From positions 1 through 64,000 of the forward strand of contig CANNCQ010000004.1 of the NCBI GenBank assembly GCA_947503135.1: a DNA stretch of 64,000 nucleotides. The letters are read 5' to 3'. The notes below the pieces were generated by a model. That model was not told the origin of the DNA. It saw only the letters and a list, made by a program, of their open reading frames with translations, and searched no databases. The translations under genes and the position numbers were made by a program. This stretch comes from an uncultured Aquimarina sp. GTDB taxonomy: Bacteria > Bacteroidota > Bacteroidia > Flavobacteriales > Flavobacteriaceae. This document shows, in pieces, positions 26,876-35,847 of the stretch (the stretch's first letter is position 1; each line of letters starts with the position of its first letter).

Positions 26876-29350
26876 ATGAACTATTTATTCTCTTTTTTTT
26901 GTGTTTTATTTATACTATCCTGTAATAATACATCTCAAAAAAACAAATCGAAATTACCTTTTTTACCTAATGAAGCTAGCATTGTTCTTAAAGTTAACGA
27001 TTTTGAAAAAGTGCGTTCATTACTTAAAAATAATTCTCTTTTACAGCAAAATAAAAATAATGGGTTGTACTCCTATTTCAATAGTATAGAACCTTTTAAA
27101 ACAGTAAACTTTTCTGACCTTGAACTATATATTACCTTTTCTCCTCTTGGAAAAAACGATTTTGGTATTTCTTTAATTTTAGATGCAGATAAAGCTTCTG
27201 CTATAGATTTTTCCCAATACTATTTAACCGATCGTACTTATAATAACTTTTTATATAAAGAATATAAACTAAATAATACATCGTTGTTTGGAGCACAACT
27301 TAATAGGTCATGGGTTTTTAGTGATGATTATTTATTAATTGAAAACCATATTAAACAATTTGAAAATTCAATACCTTACAAACATGCGGAAGCATTTGAA
27401 AGCTTATCTAATGAGTCGGTTTCTTTAGTAATTATAAATTCAGAATTGGAAGATATTAGCAACCGCTTGTTCCCTAATTTATCGAAAGAGTTTAAACTAC
27501 AAAAAAAGGCATCAGGGTGGATTTCGGGTGATTTTAATATTGATAAAAATAAATTAAGTTATAATGCTATATACAAGCCTGAAGGAACCAAAGATATTAC
27601 AAATATTTTTGAGAATCTTACCCCTCAAGTTAATCAAATAGCCGAAGTTACTCCTCATAATGCAAAAAGCTTTTCTTCATTTACCTTCGATGATTATGAA
27701 ACATTATCTCATAATATATTAAAATTTAATAATAAAAAAGGAACTGCGAAGGCTACTAAAATTGATGAATTACTTACTGAAGTTGTAGAGTTTGGTACAA
27801 TTGAGCTTTCTAAAGGTAGCTTATTTACTTGTCGTATTCCAAATGAAAATATAGAGGTTTCAAGTTATCTTGATTTTGAAAAAAAGGCCTCAATATATCG
27901 AGGAATATCTATATTTAAATTAAACAACTCTATTAATTTTGGCACGCTATTAAAGCCACTTATAACTAATTACGAAGCCACTTATTTTATTCATTTCAAA
28001 GATTTTTTATTATTTTCTAATTCTATAGAGCATTTAAAAAAAATAATTCCTTTTTTAAAAAACAACAATACATTATCTAATAAAGATTGGTACAATACTT
28101 TTACCAACGAACTTACTGCAGAAAGTTCTTCATTGTTAGTTTTTAATACCGAATATGCAAACAACCAACTTAAAAAAACATTATCAAATTCACTGCAAAA
28201 AAAATGGGGTAAAACAACTTTTAAAGATTATAAAGTTACCGCTATTCAAATGGTTAATGAAAAAAGCTTTTCACACTTGCATTTGACTGCCTCAAAAAAC
28301 ATCGATAAACAAAAAGATTTTGTGGTTAATGAAACTGAAAATGTAATTTTACCTTCTAACCTTTTATCAAATCCACAATTTGTAACCAACTATATTAATA
28401 AAACTAAGGATATTGCAGTACAAGATGTTGATAACAAACTAAATATACTAACAAATAAAGGAGAGTTAAAATGGAGTAAACAAATTGAATCTCCTATTTT
28501 AGGTGCTATTCAGCAAATAGATATCTATAGAAATGGGCGCTTACAATATCTTTTTAATACTGAAACAAAATTATACGTTGTAGACCGTAATGGAAAAGAT
28601 GTAGCTCCTTTTCCTTTAAGTTTTGATAAACCATTAACTCAACCCGTAGCTTTATTTGATTATGATAATAATCGTAAATATCGAATGTTATTAACTCAAA
28701 ATTCAACACTAACCATGTATGATCGTAATGGGAAAAAAGTTAAAGGATTTAAATTTAAGAATAAATTAAAAGGTGCTATTACTCATCCTCCTAAGCATGT
28801 GAGGGTAGGAAAAAAAGATTATATTGTTGTTAATGAATCAAATGGTGGTGTACATTTTTTAAACAGAACAGGTAAAACCCGTTTAAAACCAAATCAAACA
28901 CCAAAACAGACTTCACAAGAATGGTTTTGGTACGCTAATGCGTTTTGTACATTAAATGAAAGCAACACTATTACGCACGTTAAAACAGATAATACGGTAA
29001 GTTATTCTCCTTCAAAGCTTAAACCCCAAAATGCAATTGCAAAAGCTACTTCCAAAACTTGGGTTAGCTTTATTGAAAATACCTTAAGTATTAAAAATAA
29101 TATTGTGGAGTTAGAATATGGAAGGTATACAGCACCTAATATTTATTTAGTAAATAATAAAATTTATGTAACTATTACTAATCTGGATACTAAAAAAGTT
29201 TATTTATTTGACAGTAATGCAAAACCTGTAAAAGGGTTTCCTGTATTTGGTACAGGCGAAGCCACTATTGAAAATTCAGATAAGGACACTAACTTAGAAC
29301 TTATTGTAAAAGGAGATGAAAATTCTATTTTATTTTATGAATTTCGATAG
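26876..29350 (+). CDS. Large lipoprotein with C-terminal beta-propeller-like region
   Basis: This 824-residue protein has a signal peptide with lipobox FILSC (Cys16). Residues about 30-480 resemble a repeated DUF3352-type extracytoplasmic fold, where a substrate-like beta/alpha unit recurs. From about 500 to the end there are repeated strands such as VQDVDNKLNILTNKG, YVVDRNGKDVAPFPL, MYDRNGKKVKGFK and LFDSNAKPVKGFPVFG, spaced about 40-50 residues apart like blades of a PQQ/WD-type propeller. It is likely surface or periplasmic. It follows rnhB, an arrangement I recall from other Flavobacteriaceae. Function unknown. Confidence 0.72.
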   Translation: MNYLFSFFCVLFILSCNNTSQKNKSKLPFLPNEASIVLKVNDFEKVRSLLKNNSLLQQNKNNGLYSYFNSIEPFKTVNFSDLELYITFSPLGKNDFGISLILDADKASAIDFSQYYLTDRTYNNFLYKEYKLNNTSLFGAQLNRSWVFSDDYLLIENHIKQFENSIPYKHAEAFESLSNESVSLVIINSELEDISNRLFPNLSKEFKLQKKASGWISGDFNIDKNKLSYNAIYKPEGTKDITNIFENLTPQVNQIAEVTPHNAKSFSSFTFDDYETLSHNILKFNNKKGTAKATKIDELLTEVVEFGTIELSKGSLFTCRIPNENIEVSSYLDFEKKASIYRGISIFKLNNSINFGTLLKPLITNYEATYFIHFKDFLLFSNSIEHLKKIIPFLKNNNTLSNKDWYNTFTNELTAESSSLLVFNTEYANNQLKKTLSNSLQKKWGKTTFKDYKVTAIQMVNEKSFSHLHLTASKNIDKQKDFVVNETENVILPSNLLSNPQFVTNYINKTKDIAVQDVDNKLNILTNKGELKWSKQIESPILGAIQQIDIYRNGRLQYLFNTETKLYVVDRNGKDVAPFPLSFDKPLTQPVALFDYDNNRKYRMLLTQNSTLTMYDRNGKKVKGFKFKNKLKGAITHPPKHVRVGKKDYIVVNESNGGVHFLNRTGKTRLKPNQTPKQTSQEWFWYANAFCTLNESNTITHVKTDNTVSYSPSKLKPQNAIAKATSKTWVSFIENTLSIKNNIVELEYGRYTAPNIYLVNNKIYVTITNLDTKKVYLFDSNAKPVKGFPVFGTGEATIENSDKDTNLELIVKGDENSILFYEFR

Positions 29351-29404
29351 TTTTTTTCAAACAAATACGTTTAATAAGGCCTTTCAATAAAAGGTTTTAT
29401 AAAT

Positions 29405-29443
29405 AAATAACCCTCAGTAGTTTAAAGCTACTGAGGGTTATTT
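29405..29443. terminator. Bidirectional terminator
   Basis: A perfect 16-bp stem (29405-29420 with 29428-29443) with loop TTTAAAG is flanked by A/T-rich tracts on both sides. It serves the convergent lipoprotein and cold-shock genes. Confidence 0.88.
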
Positions 29444-29462
29444 ATTATATAAAATTAGAAGT

Positions 29463-29924
29463 TTACTTCTGTAAAGTAACCCTAACTGCATTCATTCCTT
29501 TCATCCCTTTTTCAAGTTCAAAAGTAACTTTATCATTTTCTGCAATTTCATCAATTAAACCACTTACGTGAGTAAAATATTTTTCTTGATTTTCAGAATC
29601 AATAATAAATCCAAAACCTTTAGAACTATCAAAAAACGAAACTTTACCTTTTCTAACCGGATCAATTTCTTCTTTTTCTCCAGGAAGTGTTTTTGGTATA
29701 CTTATAGCAATATCCTCAAGCTCTACTTCTACTTTTTGTGATGGATCTGGAGGTGTACTTGTTAAATTCCCATTAAAATCAACATAAGCAAATTCAATAC
29801 CTTTTTTTCCATTTTCTTTGGCATCAAGCTTACGAGCTTCCATCTTTTTCCTCTTATCCTCACGTTTTTTTAAACGCTTTTTTTCTTTTTCACTTTTATT
29901 AAATGTTTGCTGGGATTTTGCCAT
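29463..29924 (-). CDS. Cold-shock domain protein with basic N-terminal extension
   Basis: This 153-residue protein has two parts. Residues 1-45 form a highly charged, Lys-rich helix or coiled coil (KEKKRLKKREDKRKK). Residues about 90-152 form a CspA-type cold-shock domain with RNP1-like KGFGFI and RNP2-like YFTHVSG. It binds single-stranded RNA or DNA and may act as an RNA chaperone. This extended form is common in flavobacteria. It has its own promoter and terminator. Confidence 0.9.
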   Translation of the reverse strand: MAKSQQTFNKSEKEKKRLKKREDKRKKMEARKLDAKENGKKGIEFAYVDFNGNLTSTPPDPSQKVEVELEDIAISIPKTLPGEKEEIDPVRKGKVSFFDSSKGFGFIIDSENQEKYFTHVSGLIDEIAENDKVTFELEKGMKGMNAVRVTLQK

Positions 29925-29955
29925 TCTTGTATTGAAATGTATTATTATATGTTTA

Positions 29956-29963
29956 CAAAGATA
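29956..29963 (-). promoter_or_regulatory. Putative -7 element of the cold-shock gene
   Basis: CAAAGATA reads TATCTTTG on the minus strand, a full TAnnTTTG match, 32 bp upstream of the ATG. Confidence 0.45.
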
Positions 29964-30070
29964 TTCCTTTCAATTTAAAAATAATAACTATTGGCACTAC
30001 ATTCCATAAATTATATACAAAATACTGTAAATCAGCTCACTTTATTATTTTAATAAATACAAAACAATAG

Positions 30071-30805
30071 TTAAAAAAGACTCTCATTGTTATTTAAAAG
30101 CAACTTTATACTATTCTGTATTTTTTTTGAAATTTTTATATCACCTACTTTGTTAAGATGTTCCATTCTGTGTGTATCGATACCTATATAGTCGTACATA
30201 CCTTCTTTAAGTAAACGTTTAGCTATCTTTTGGATTTTACGGCCATAATGATCTGTTAACGACAACATATTAAGTTGCAGTTTTATTCCATTCTTCTTTA
30301 AAGCATAAAATCTCTCAAAATTATCTAAATAAAAAGAATACCTTTCTGGATGCGCTAATATAGGTTGGTAATTTTTTAATTGTAATTTATACAAAACCTC
30401 ATTAAGATTATCCGATTCTCGTAAATAGGACATCTCAACCAAAATATGATTATCCCTGTAAGTTAAAAGCGGGGAATTTGAATCTATCATAAGCTCAAAT
30501 TCCGGGTCTACCATATATTCACTAGCAGCTTTTACTTCAATATCATTAATATTTTGGTTCTTTAATTCCGTATTTAATAAATTTAAAGCTTCTAATATCG
30601 TTTTCTTTGTATTTGGATAATAGTCGCTCATTGTATGAGGAGTAGCTATTATTTTTGAATAACCTAATGCCTTATACCCCTTAATTAAATTTAACGATGT
30701 ATTTAAATTATCAGCACCATCATCTATATTTGGCAAAACATGATTGTGCATGTCAACTGCATTTTCAAATAAAGAACTTAGTTTAATTTTTTTTGAAAAT
30801 ATCAT
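30071..30805 (-). CDS. CpsB/CapC-type tyrosine-protein phosphatase (PHP family)
   Basis: This 244-residue metal-dependent phosphatase belongs to the PHP superfamily. The opening VDMHNHVLPNIDDGADN (about residues 17-33) gives the HxH and acidic ligands, ATPHTM (about 54) a further His, LAHPERY (about 145) and a late GIDTHR (about 212) the rest. Members dephosphorylate Wzc-type tyrosine kinases and so tune capsule or exopolysaccharide chain length. No Wzc is in the window; it is last in the rfb-kds cluster, 3 bp after kdsB, so its kinase partner is probably elsewhere. Confidence 0.9.
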   Translation of the reverse strand: MIFSKKIKLSSLFENAVDMHNHVLPNIDDGADNLNTSLNLIKGYKALGYSKIIATPHTMSDYYPNTKKTILEALNLLNTELKNQNINDIEVKAASEYMVDPEFELMIDSNSPLLTYRDNHILVEMSYLRESDNLNEVLYKLQLKNYQPILAHPERYSFYLDNFERFYALKKNGIKLQLNMLSLTDHYGRKIQKIAKRLLKEGMYDYIGIDTHRMEHLNKVGDIKISKKIQNSIKLLLNNNESLF

Positions 30806-30808
30806 ATA

Positions 30809-31528
30809 TTACTGTACTATTTTTTTTGCTTTATTATAATCTTCAATAGTGTCAATGCCTATTGCATTATGAGGGGTAAACACCATTTTTATGGTGTACC
30901 CGTTTTCTAATACACGAAGTTGTTCTAACTTCTCAGTTTCTTCTAAATAAGTCGGTTTCATTTTCGAAAACTGAAGTAAAAAATCTTTAGTGTACCCGTA
31001 AATTCCTAAATGTTTATAATATTTTAGTTTTTCGAAGTTGATGAGGTCCCTGTTATAAGGAATTACTGATCGCGAAAAACAAATTGCTTTTAAATTAATA
31101 TCAGTTGTTACTTTAACATTATTAAAGTCGTTAAGTTCTTCAGTCGTTTCTATAGGACACATAGCACTAACCATAGTGTTGTGTTCAACTTCTTTGGCTA
31201 ATTTGGATATTAAATTAGGATCAATAAATGGTTCATCTCCTTGAACATTAATAACAGCATCACAGTCAATTTTAGAAACTGCTTCTGCTATACGATCCGT
31301 ACCCGATTGGTGATTGCTACTAGTATGCAATACATTTGGTGTAAATTTAAGACAGTGATCCATAAGTTCGGAATGATCAACAGCAATATAAACTTTAGTA
31401 ATTCCTTTTGCTTTTATACATTGCTCAAAAACTCTTTGCACAATACTTTTACCTCCTAAATCTAATAACAACTTATTAGGTAAACGTGAGGACTTTAAAC
31501 GAGCAGGTATTACAACAACTGTATTCAT
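30809..31528 (-). CDS. kdsB: 3-deoxy-manno-octulosonate cytidylyltransferase
   Basis: KdsB activates Kdo with CTP to give CMP-Kdo for lipid A-core or capsule attachment. The 239-residue enzyme starts with VIPARLKSSRLPNKLLLDLG (about residues 5-24), the sugar-nucleotidyltransferase loop, and has NVQGDEPFI (about 94-102) with the catalytic metal-binding Asp. It is preceded by the kdsD gene (6 bp gap) and followed by the phosphatase gene (3 bp), so it is cotranscribed. Confidence 0.95.
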   Translation of the reverse strand: MNTVVVIPARLKSSRLPNKLLLDLGGKSIVQRVFEQCIKAKGITKVYIAVDHSELMDHCLKFTPNVLHTSSNHQSGTDRIAEAVSKIDCDAVINVQGDEPFIDPNLISKLAKEVEHNTMVSAMCPIETTEELNDFNNVKVTTDINLKAICFSRSVIPYNRDLINFEKLKYYKHLGIYGYTKDFLLQFSKMKPTYLEETEKLEQLRVLENGYTIKMVFTPHNAIGIDTIEDYNKAKKIVQ

Positions 31529-31534
31529 AATAAT

Positions 31535-32419
31535 TTATAAATTAATATCATGGAGCTGAATTACGCCTTCTAAAAAAGATACATCCCCTACCAATAGGCT
31601 CGTTATTTTTTTAGAATTCATAAGGTGTTTAGCATCAATTAATTTGGTTGATTTTGAAATAAATTTTGGCTTTGCTGTCATTACATCCTTAGATCGTAAA
31701 CTAAAAAAATGTTCTTTCGAATTGTTTATTGATCGTCTTAAATCACCGTCGGTAATAATACCTTCTACATTAGTTTTACTGCCTACAATAGCCAAACCAC
31801 AACGTCCAGAATTTATTTTATAGATTACCTCCTCTATAGTTGAATTTGCCTCTACAAAAGGTAAATTATTTGATTTCATAACATCAGAAACTACATCTAA
31901 TAAACGCCTTCCAATATTACCGCCTGGGTGTAATTTTGCAAAATTAGCCTCGTTAATACCTTTACCCGACATTAGTGCAATCATCAAAGCGTCGCCTATA
32001 GCCAAAGTTAACATACTGGAAGTAGTTGGTGCTAAGTTTAAAGGACATGCTTCTTCAAAATTCCCCATGTTTAAATGAACGGTGGAATGCTGTGCTAAAG
32101 TAGAATTCGCTTTACTTGATATTGATAGTAAAGGAATCTCTTCCTCCTTTATAAAAGGTAAAAGTTTAATAATTTCAGTTGTTTCACCAGAGTTTGCTAT
32201 TGCTAAAACCAAGTCGTCCTTACTTAACATCCCTAAATCACCATGAATAGCTTCTGAGGGATGTAAAAAAAAACTTGGAGTACCCGTACTTGCAAATGAA
32301 GCTGAGATTTTTCTACCTATATGACCCGATTTTCCTATACCCGTAACAACTACTTTACCTTTAATATGAAGCAATAACTCTATAGCTTTATTAAAATCAT
32401 CACCAAGGTTATCCATCAA
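31535..32419 (-). CDS. kdsD: D-arabinose-5-phosphate isomerase (KpsF/GutQ family)
   Basis: KdsD converts ribulose 5-phosphate to arabinose 5-phosphate, the precursor of Kdo. An N-terminal SIS domain (GIGKSGHIGRKISASFASTG, then NSGETTEI) is followed by two CBS domains (from about residue 195). The coordinates use the first ATG (294 residues). However, homology continues 22 codons upstream in the same frame (AKQVIITETKALKGL) with no ATG, GTG or TTG, up to a CTG at 32483-32485 directly behind the rfbB stop. The natural protein is probably about 316 residues with an unusual start. It sits between rfbB and kdsB. Confidence 0.93.
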   Translation of the reverse strand: MMDNLGDDFNKAIELLLHIKGKVVVTGIGKSGHIGRKISASFASTGTPSFFLHPSEAIHGDLGMLSKDDLVLAIANSGETTEIIKLLPFIKEEEIPLLSISSKANSTLAQHSTVHLNMGNFEEACPLNLAPTTSSMLTLAIGDALMIALMSGKGINEANFAKLHPGGNIGRRLLDVVSDVMKSNNLPFVEANSTIEEVIYKINSGRCGLAIVGSKTNVEGIITDGDLRRSINNSKEHFFSLRSKDVMTAKPKFISKSTKLIDAKHLMNSKKITSLLVGDVSFLEGVIQLHDINL

Positions 32420-32488
32420 ACCTTTCAGAGCTTTTGTTTCTGTAATAATTACTTGTTTAGCGATATGTAAATAATCTTTTTTCAGAAC

Positions 32489-33502
32489 CTATTTATTGAA
32501 TTTAGCAATATACCAATCAATTGTTTTTACAATCCCTGTTTCAAAATTCTCATCGGCTTTCCACCCTAATTCATCTTCTATTTTAGTAGCATCAATTGCA
32601 TAGCGCCTATCATGCCCTGCCCTATCCTCTACAAAAGTAATTAATGAATTGTATGAAAACTCTTGTGGTATTCTCTCATCTAAAATACTACATATTTTAT
32701 TTACTATGTATAAATTATCTTTCTCATTTCTCCCCCCAATATTATACACTTCTCCACTAATTCCTTTATGAAATGCAATATCTATTCCTTTGCAATGATC
32801 TAAAACATACAACCAATCTCTGATATTTTTACCATCGCCGTAAATCGGAATACTTTCTCCTGATAATGCTTTTCTGATAATAGTGGGTATTAATTTCTCG
32901 TTATGTTGCTTAGGACCATAATTATTAGAACAGTTAGTAATTACAGTATTCATACCATAGGTATGGTGGTAACTACGGATTATCATATCACTGGAAGCCT
33001 TAGATGCACTATAAGGCGAATTAGGAGCATACGGTGTACTCTCTGTAAATAAGCCTGTTTTTCCTAATGTTCCATAAACTTCGTCAGTAGATACATGTAA
33101 AAACCTACAGTCTTCATAGCCTATTTTGTATTCAAATGGTTTGTTCATCCATTTTTTATAAGCAACATCAACTAATGTAAATGTTCCTGTGACGTTAGTC
33201 TCAATAAAAACCCCTGGATTTTTTATTGAGTTATCTACATGAGATTCCGCAGCAAAATGCAAAACGCCTTTAATATCATATTTTACGAAGATTGATTCTA
33301 CTAAATTTCTATCGCAAATAGATCCTTCTATAAAAGTATATCGATCCTTTATTTTTTCTGAAATTTCAACATTATCTAAATTTGCTGCATACGTCAATGC
33401 ATCTAAATTTATTAAATGGTAACCTGAATGTGTTTCTAAAAAATAACTTACAAAATTAGATCCTATAAATCCGGCTCCTCCTGTAACTAAAACTGACTTC
33501 AT
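32489..33502 (-). CDS. rfbB: dTDP-glucose 4,6-dehydratase
   Basis: RfbB makes dTDP-4-keto-6-deoxyglucose, the second step of dTDP-L-rhamnose synthesis. The 337-residue short-chain dehydrogenase has the NAD motif VTGGAGFIGSN (about residues 5-15) and the catalytic YSASKASSD (YxxxK, about 165-169), and a TDEVYG segment with active-site Asp-Glu. I start it at the ATG at 33500-33502; an earlier in-frame codon would overlap rfbD. Its TAG stop is in the same frame as, and immediately before, the kdsD coding region. Confidence 0.95.
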   Translation of the reverse strand: MKSVLVTGGAGFIGSNFVSYFLETHSGYHLINLDALTYAANLDNVEISEKIKDRYTFIEGSICDRNLVESIFVKYDIKGVLHFAAESHVDNSIKNPGVFIETNVTGTFTLVDVAYKKWMNKPFEYKIGYEDCRFLHVSTDEVYGTLGKTGLFTESTPYAPNSPYSASKASSDMIIRSYHHTYGMNTVITNCSNNYGPKQHNEKLIPTIIRKALSGESIPIYGDGKNIRDWLYVLDHCKGIDIAFHKGISGEVYNIGGRNEKDNLYIVNKICSILDERIPQEFSYNSLITFVEDRAGHDRRYAIDATKIEDELGWKADENFETGIVKTIDWYIAKFNK

Positions 33503-33504
33503 TC

Positions 33505-34362
33505 TTATAATTTTTCTAAACAAATTCGAAGAGAATCTTTCCAATAAGGAATTTCTAAATCAAATTCTTTTTTAATTTTTTCTTTATCCAAAACACTATA
33601 ATGTGGTCTCCTAGCTTTTGTTGGATATGCAGATGAAGGGATTGCCGAAACATTGCATGAAATATCTTTTATATCAAATATAGCTTTGGCAAAATCATAC
33701 CAACTACACACTCCCTCATTGGTATAGTGATAAATCTCAACTGTTTTTGTTGCTATATTTGGTATAATATCCAAAATAGCTTTTGCTAAATCACGTGCAT
33801 ATGTTGGGCTACCTATTTGATCGTAAATAATGCCTAATTGCTCACGCTCTTGACCTAAACGAAGCATTGTTTTTACAAAATTTGATCCAAATTCTGAATA
33901 CACCCAAGCCGTTCTTATAATTATGGTATTAGCAAGTTCTAAGTCAATTAAAGACTGCTCCCCTTCTAACTTTGTTTTTCCATAAACACTTTTCGGACTT
34001 GTATTTTCATCTACGGAATAAGGTAAAAATGCAGTCCCATTAAAAACATAATCAGTAGAAATATGTACTAATTTTAAATCAAATTTCTTAGCTATCCTAC
34101 CTAAATTAGTTACTGCTTGGTGATTAATTAAATCTGCCATAGTAACATCATCTTCTGCCTGATCTACCGCTGTGTAAGCAGCACAATTTATAATAGCAGA
34201 AATATGATATTGTTGAATAAATAATTCTACAGCATTAAAATCTGTAATATCTAGAGTTGCTCTATTTGCAAAAACAAATGAATAGTTTTTATAATCCGAA
34301 CTCAATGCTTTTACTTCCTGGCCCAATTGCCCGTTAGCTCCCGTAACTAAGAAATTACTCAT
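33505..34362 (-). CDS. rfbD: dTDP-4-dehydrorhamnose reductase
   Basis: RfbD carries out the last step of dTDP-L-rhamnose synthesis, reducing dTDP-4-keto-L-rhamnose. The 285-residue protein starts with the Rossmann motif VTGANGQLGQEV (about residues 5-16) and has STDYVFNG with the active-site Thr-Asp and YGKTKLEGE (YxxxK). I use the ATG at 34360-34362, which overlaps the rfbC stop by 8 bp; a longer start seven codons upstream is less likely. Gene order is rfbA, C, D, B. Confidence 0.95.
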   Translation of the reverse strand: MSNFLVTGANGQLGQEVKALSSDYKNYSFVFANRATLDITDFNAVELFIQQYHISAIINCAAYTAVDQAEDDVTMADLINHQAVTNLGRIAKKFDLKLVHISTDYVFNGTAFLPYSVDENTSPKSVYGKTKLEGEQSLIDLELANTIIIRTAWVYSEFGSNFVKTMLRLGQEREQLGIIYDQIGSPTYARDLAKAILDIIPNIATKTVEIYHYTNEGVCSWYDFAKAIFDIKDISCNVSAIPSSAYPTKARRPHYSVLDKEKIKKEFDLEIPYWKDSLRICLEKL

Positions 34363-34927
34363 ATAAATCTGTTTTATAATCAAATAAATCTTTTGCTTCT
34401 TTCAGTAAGGGTTGATTTTTATCTTTGTTCGACAATATCAATTTTGACTCTTTTAGTTTCCAATCTATTGCTAAATCCGGATCATTAAATAATATCCCCC
34501 TATCATGTATAGGGCTGTAGTAATTATCACATTTATAAGAAAATATTGCGCTATCCGAAGTAACTACAAAACCATGGGCAAACCCCCTAGGAACAAATAG
34601 CTGTTTTTTATTTTCACCCGTTAACTTAACGGCAACATGCTTTCCAAATGTAGGAGAACCTTTGCGGATATCAACAGCTACGTCAATAACACTACCTTGA
34701 ATTACACGAACCAATTTAGATTGGCAATGCGGAGCTATTTGATAATGTAAACCTCTTAATACACCCAGCGAAGACTTTGATTCGTTATCTTGAATAAAAG
34801 TTACTTGCTCATATTTAGATGGAAATTTTATTTTGCTATAGCTTTCTATAAAATAACCTCTGTGATCACCAAAAACTTCAGGTTCTATTACTAAAACATC
34901 TGGAATACTTGTTGCTGTAACTTTCAT
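34355..34927 (-). CDS. rfbC: dTDP-4-dehydrorhamnose 3,5-epimerase
   Basis: RfbC epimerises C3 and C5 of dTDP-4-keto-6-deoxyglucose. The 190-residue cupin has the conserved N-terminal EPEVFGDHRGYFIESY (about residues 15-30), LRGLHYQ (about 58) with the catalytic His, and the catalytic Asp/Tyr region at VDVAVDIRKGSPTFG. It directly follows rfbA (start 34927, rfbA stop at 34928), and rfbD overlaps its end, indicating translational coupling. Confidence 0.96.
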   Translation of the reverse strand: MKVTATSIPDVLVIEPEVFGDHRGYFIESYSKIKFPSKYEQVTFIQDNESKSSLGVLRGLHYQIAPHCQSKLVRVIQGSVIDVAVDIRKGSPTFGKHVAVKLTGENKKQLFVPRGFAHGFVVTSDSAIFSYKCDNYYSPIHDRGILFNDPDLAIDWKLKESKLILSNKDKNQPLLKEAKDLFDYKTDLYE

Positions 34928-35803
34928 TTATTTAATAGATAAACGTTGTAAGTACTTTCCGTATTCATTTTTAAGCAAAGGTTTTGCTAATTCTTGCAAC
35001 CTTTGTTTTGAAATATATCCTTGTTCAAATACAATTTCTTCCAAACAAGCAACTTTTAATCCTTGACGATTTTCTATTGTTTGTATAAAATTCGCTGCTT
35101 CTAATAAAGAATCATGGGTACCCGTATCGAACCAAGCATAGCCTCGTCCCATAAGCTCTACTTTTAATTGCTTATCCTTTAAGTATACTTGATTGATTGT
35201 AGTTATTTCTAACTCCCCTCTTTTACTAGGCTTTATAGTTTTGGCAACTTTAACCACTGAATTTGGATAGAAATAAACACCTACTACTGCATAATTACTT
35301 TTTGCCACCTCTGGCTTTTCTTCTATACTAATAACTTCTCCTGTATCATTAAATTCAACCACTCCATAGCGTTCGGGATCATTAACATAATATCCAAAAA
35401 CGGTAGCTATGTCTCGATCTGTTACATTTTTAACTGATTTTGCTAATAATTCGGTAAGTCCATGCCCATGAAAAATGTTATCCCCTAATATCAAACAAAC
35501 GTCATCGTTTCCTATAAATTCTTCACCTAATATAAAGGCTTCTGCTAATCCATTAGGGTGTGCTTGAACCTTGTATTCAAAACGAATTCCTAACTCATTA
35601 CCGTCACCCAATAAACGTTGAAACATAGGCATATCTTCTGGGGTAGATATTATTAATATTTCTTTAATTCCGGCTAAAAGTAACACTGAAATTGGATAAT
35701 AAACCATAGGTTTATTATATATGGGAGTTAATTGCTTTGAAACTCCCTTTGTTATTGGATATAAACGAGTTCCACTCCCCCCTGCTAATACAATTCCTTT
35801 CAT
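34928..35803 (-). CDS. rfbA: Glucose-1-phosphate thymidylyltransferase
   Basis: RfbA makes dTDP-glucose from glucose 1-phosphate and dTTP, opening the dTDP-rhamnose pathway. The 291-residue nucleotidyltransferase has [20 protein letters not shown] at its N-terminus and the LGDNIFHG metal-binding motif (about 108-115). It is the first gene of the minus-strand cluster that runs down to the CpsB-type phosphatase. Upstream lies the cassette-like unit, so a promoter must be within about 45 bp or in that unit; I saw none with full consensus. Confidence 0.96.
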   Translation of the reverse strand: MKGIVLAGGSGTRLYPITKGVSKQLTPIYNKPMVYYPISVLLLAGIKEILIISTPEDMPMFQRLLGDGNELGIRFEYKVQAHPNGLAEAFILGEEFIGNDDVCLILGDNIFHGHGLTELLAKSVKNVTDRDIATVFGYYVNDPERYGVVEFNDTGEVISIEEKPEVAKSNYAVVGVYFYPNSVVKVAKTIKPSKRGELEITTINQVYLKDKQLKVELMGRGYAWFDTGTHDSLLEAANFIQTIENRQGLKVACLEEIVFEQGYISKQRLQELAKPLLKNEYGKYLQRLSIK

Positions 35804-35847
35804 TTGTTATTAATTACAGCTGCTAAATTACTATTTCATTATATTTT

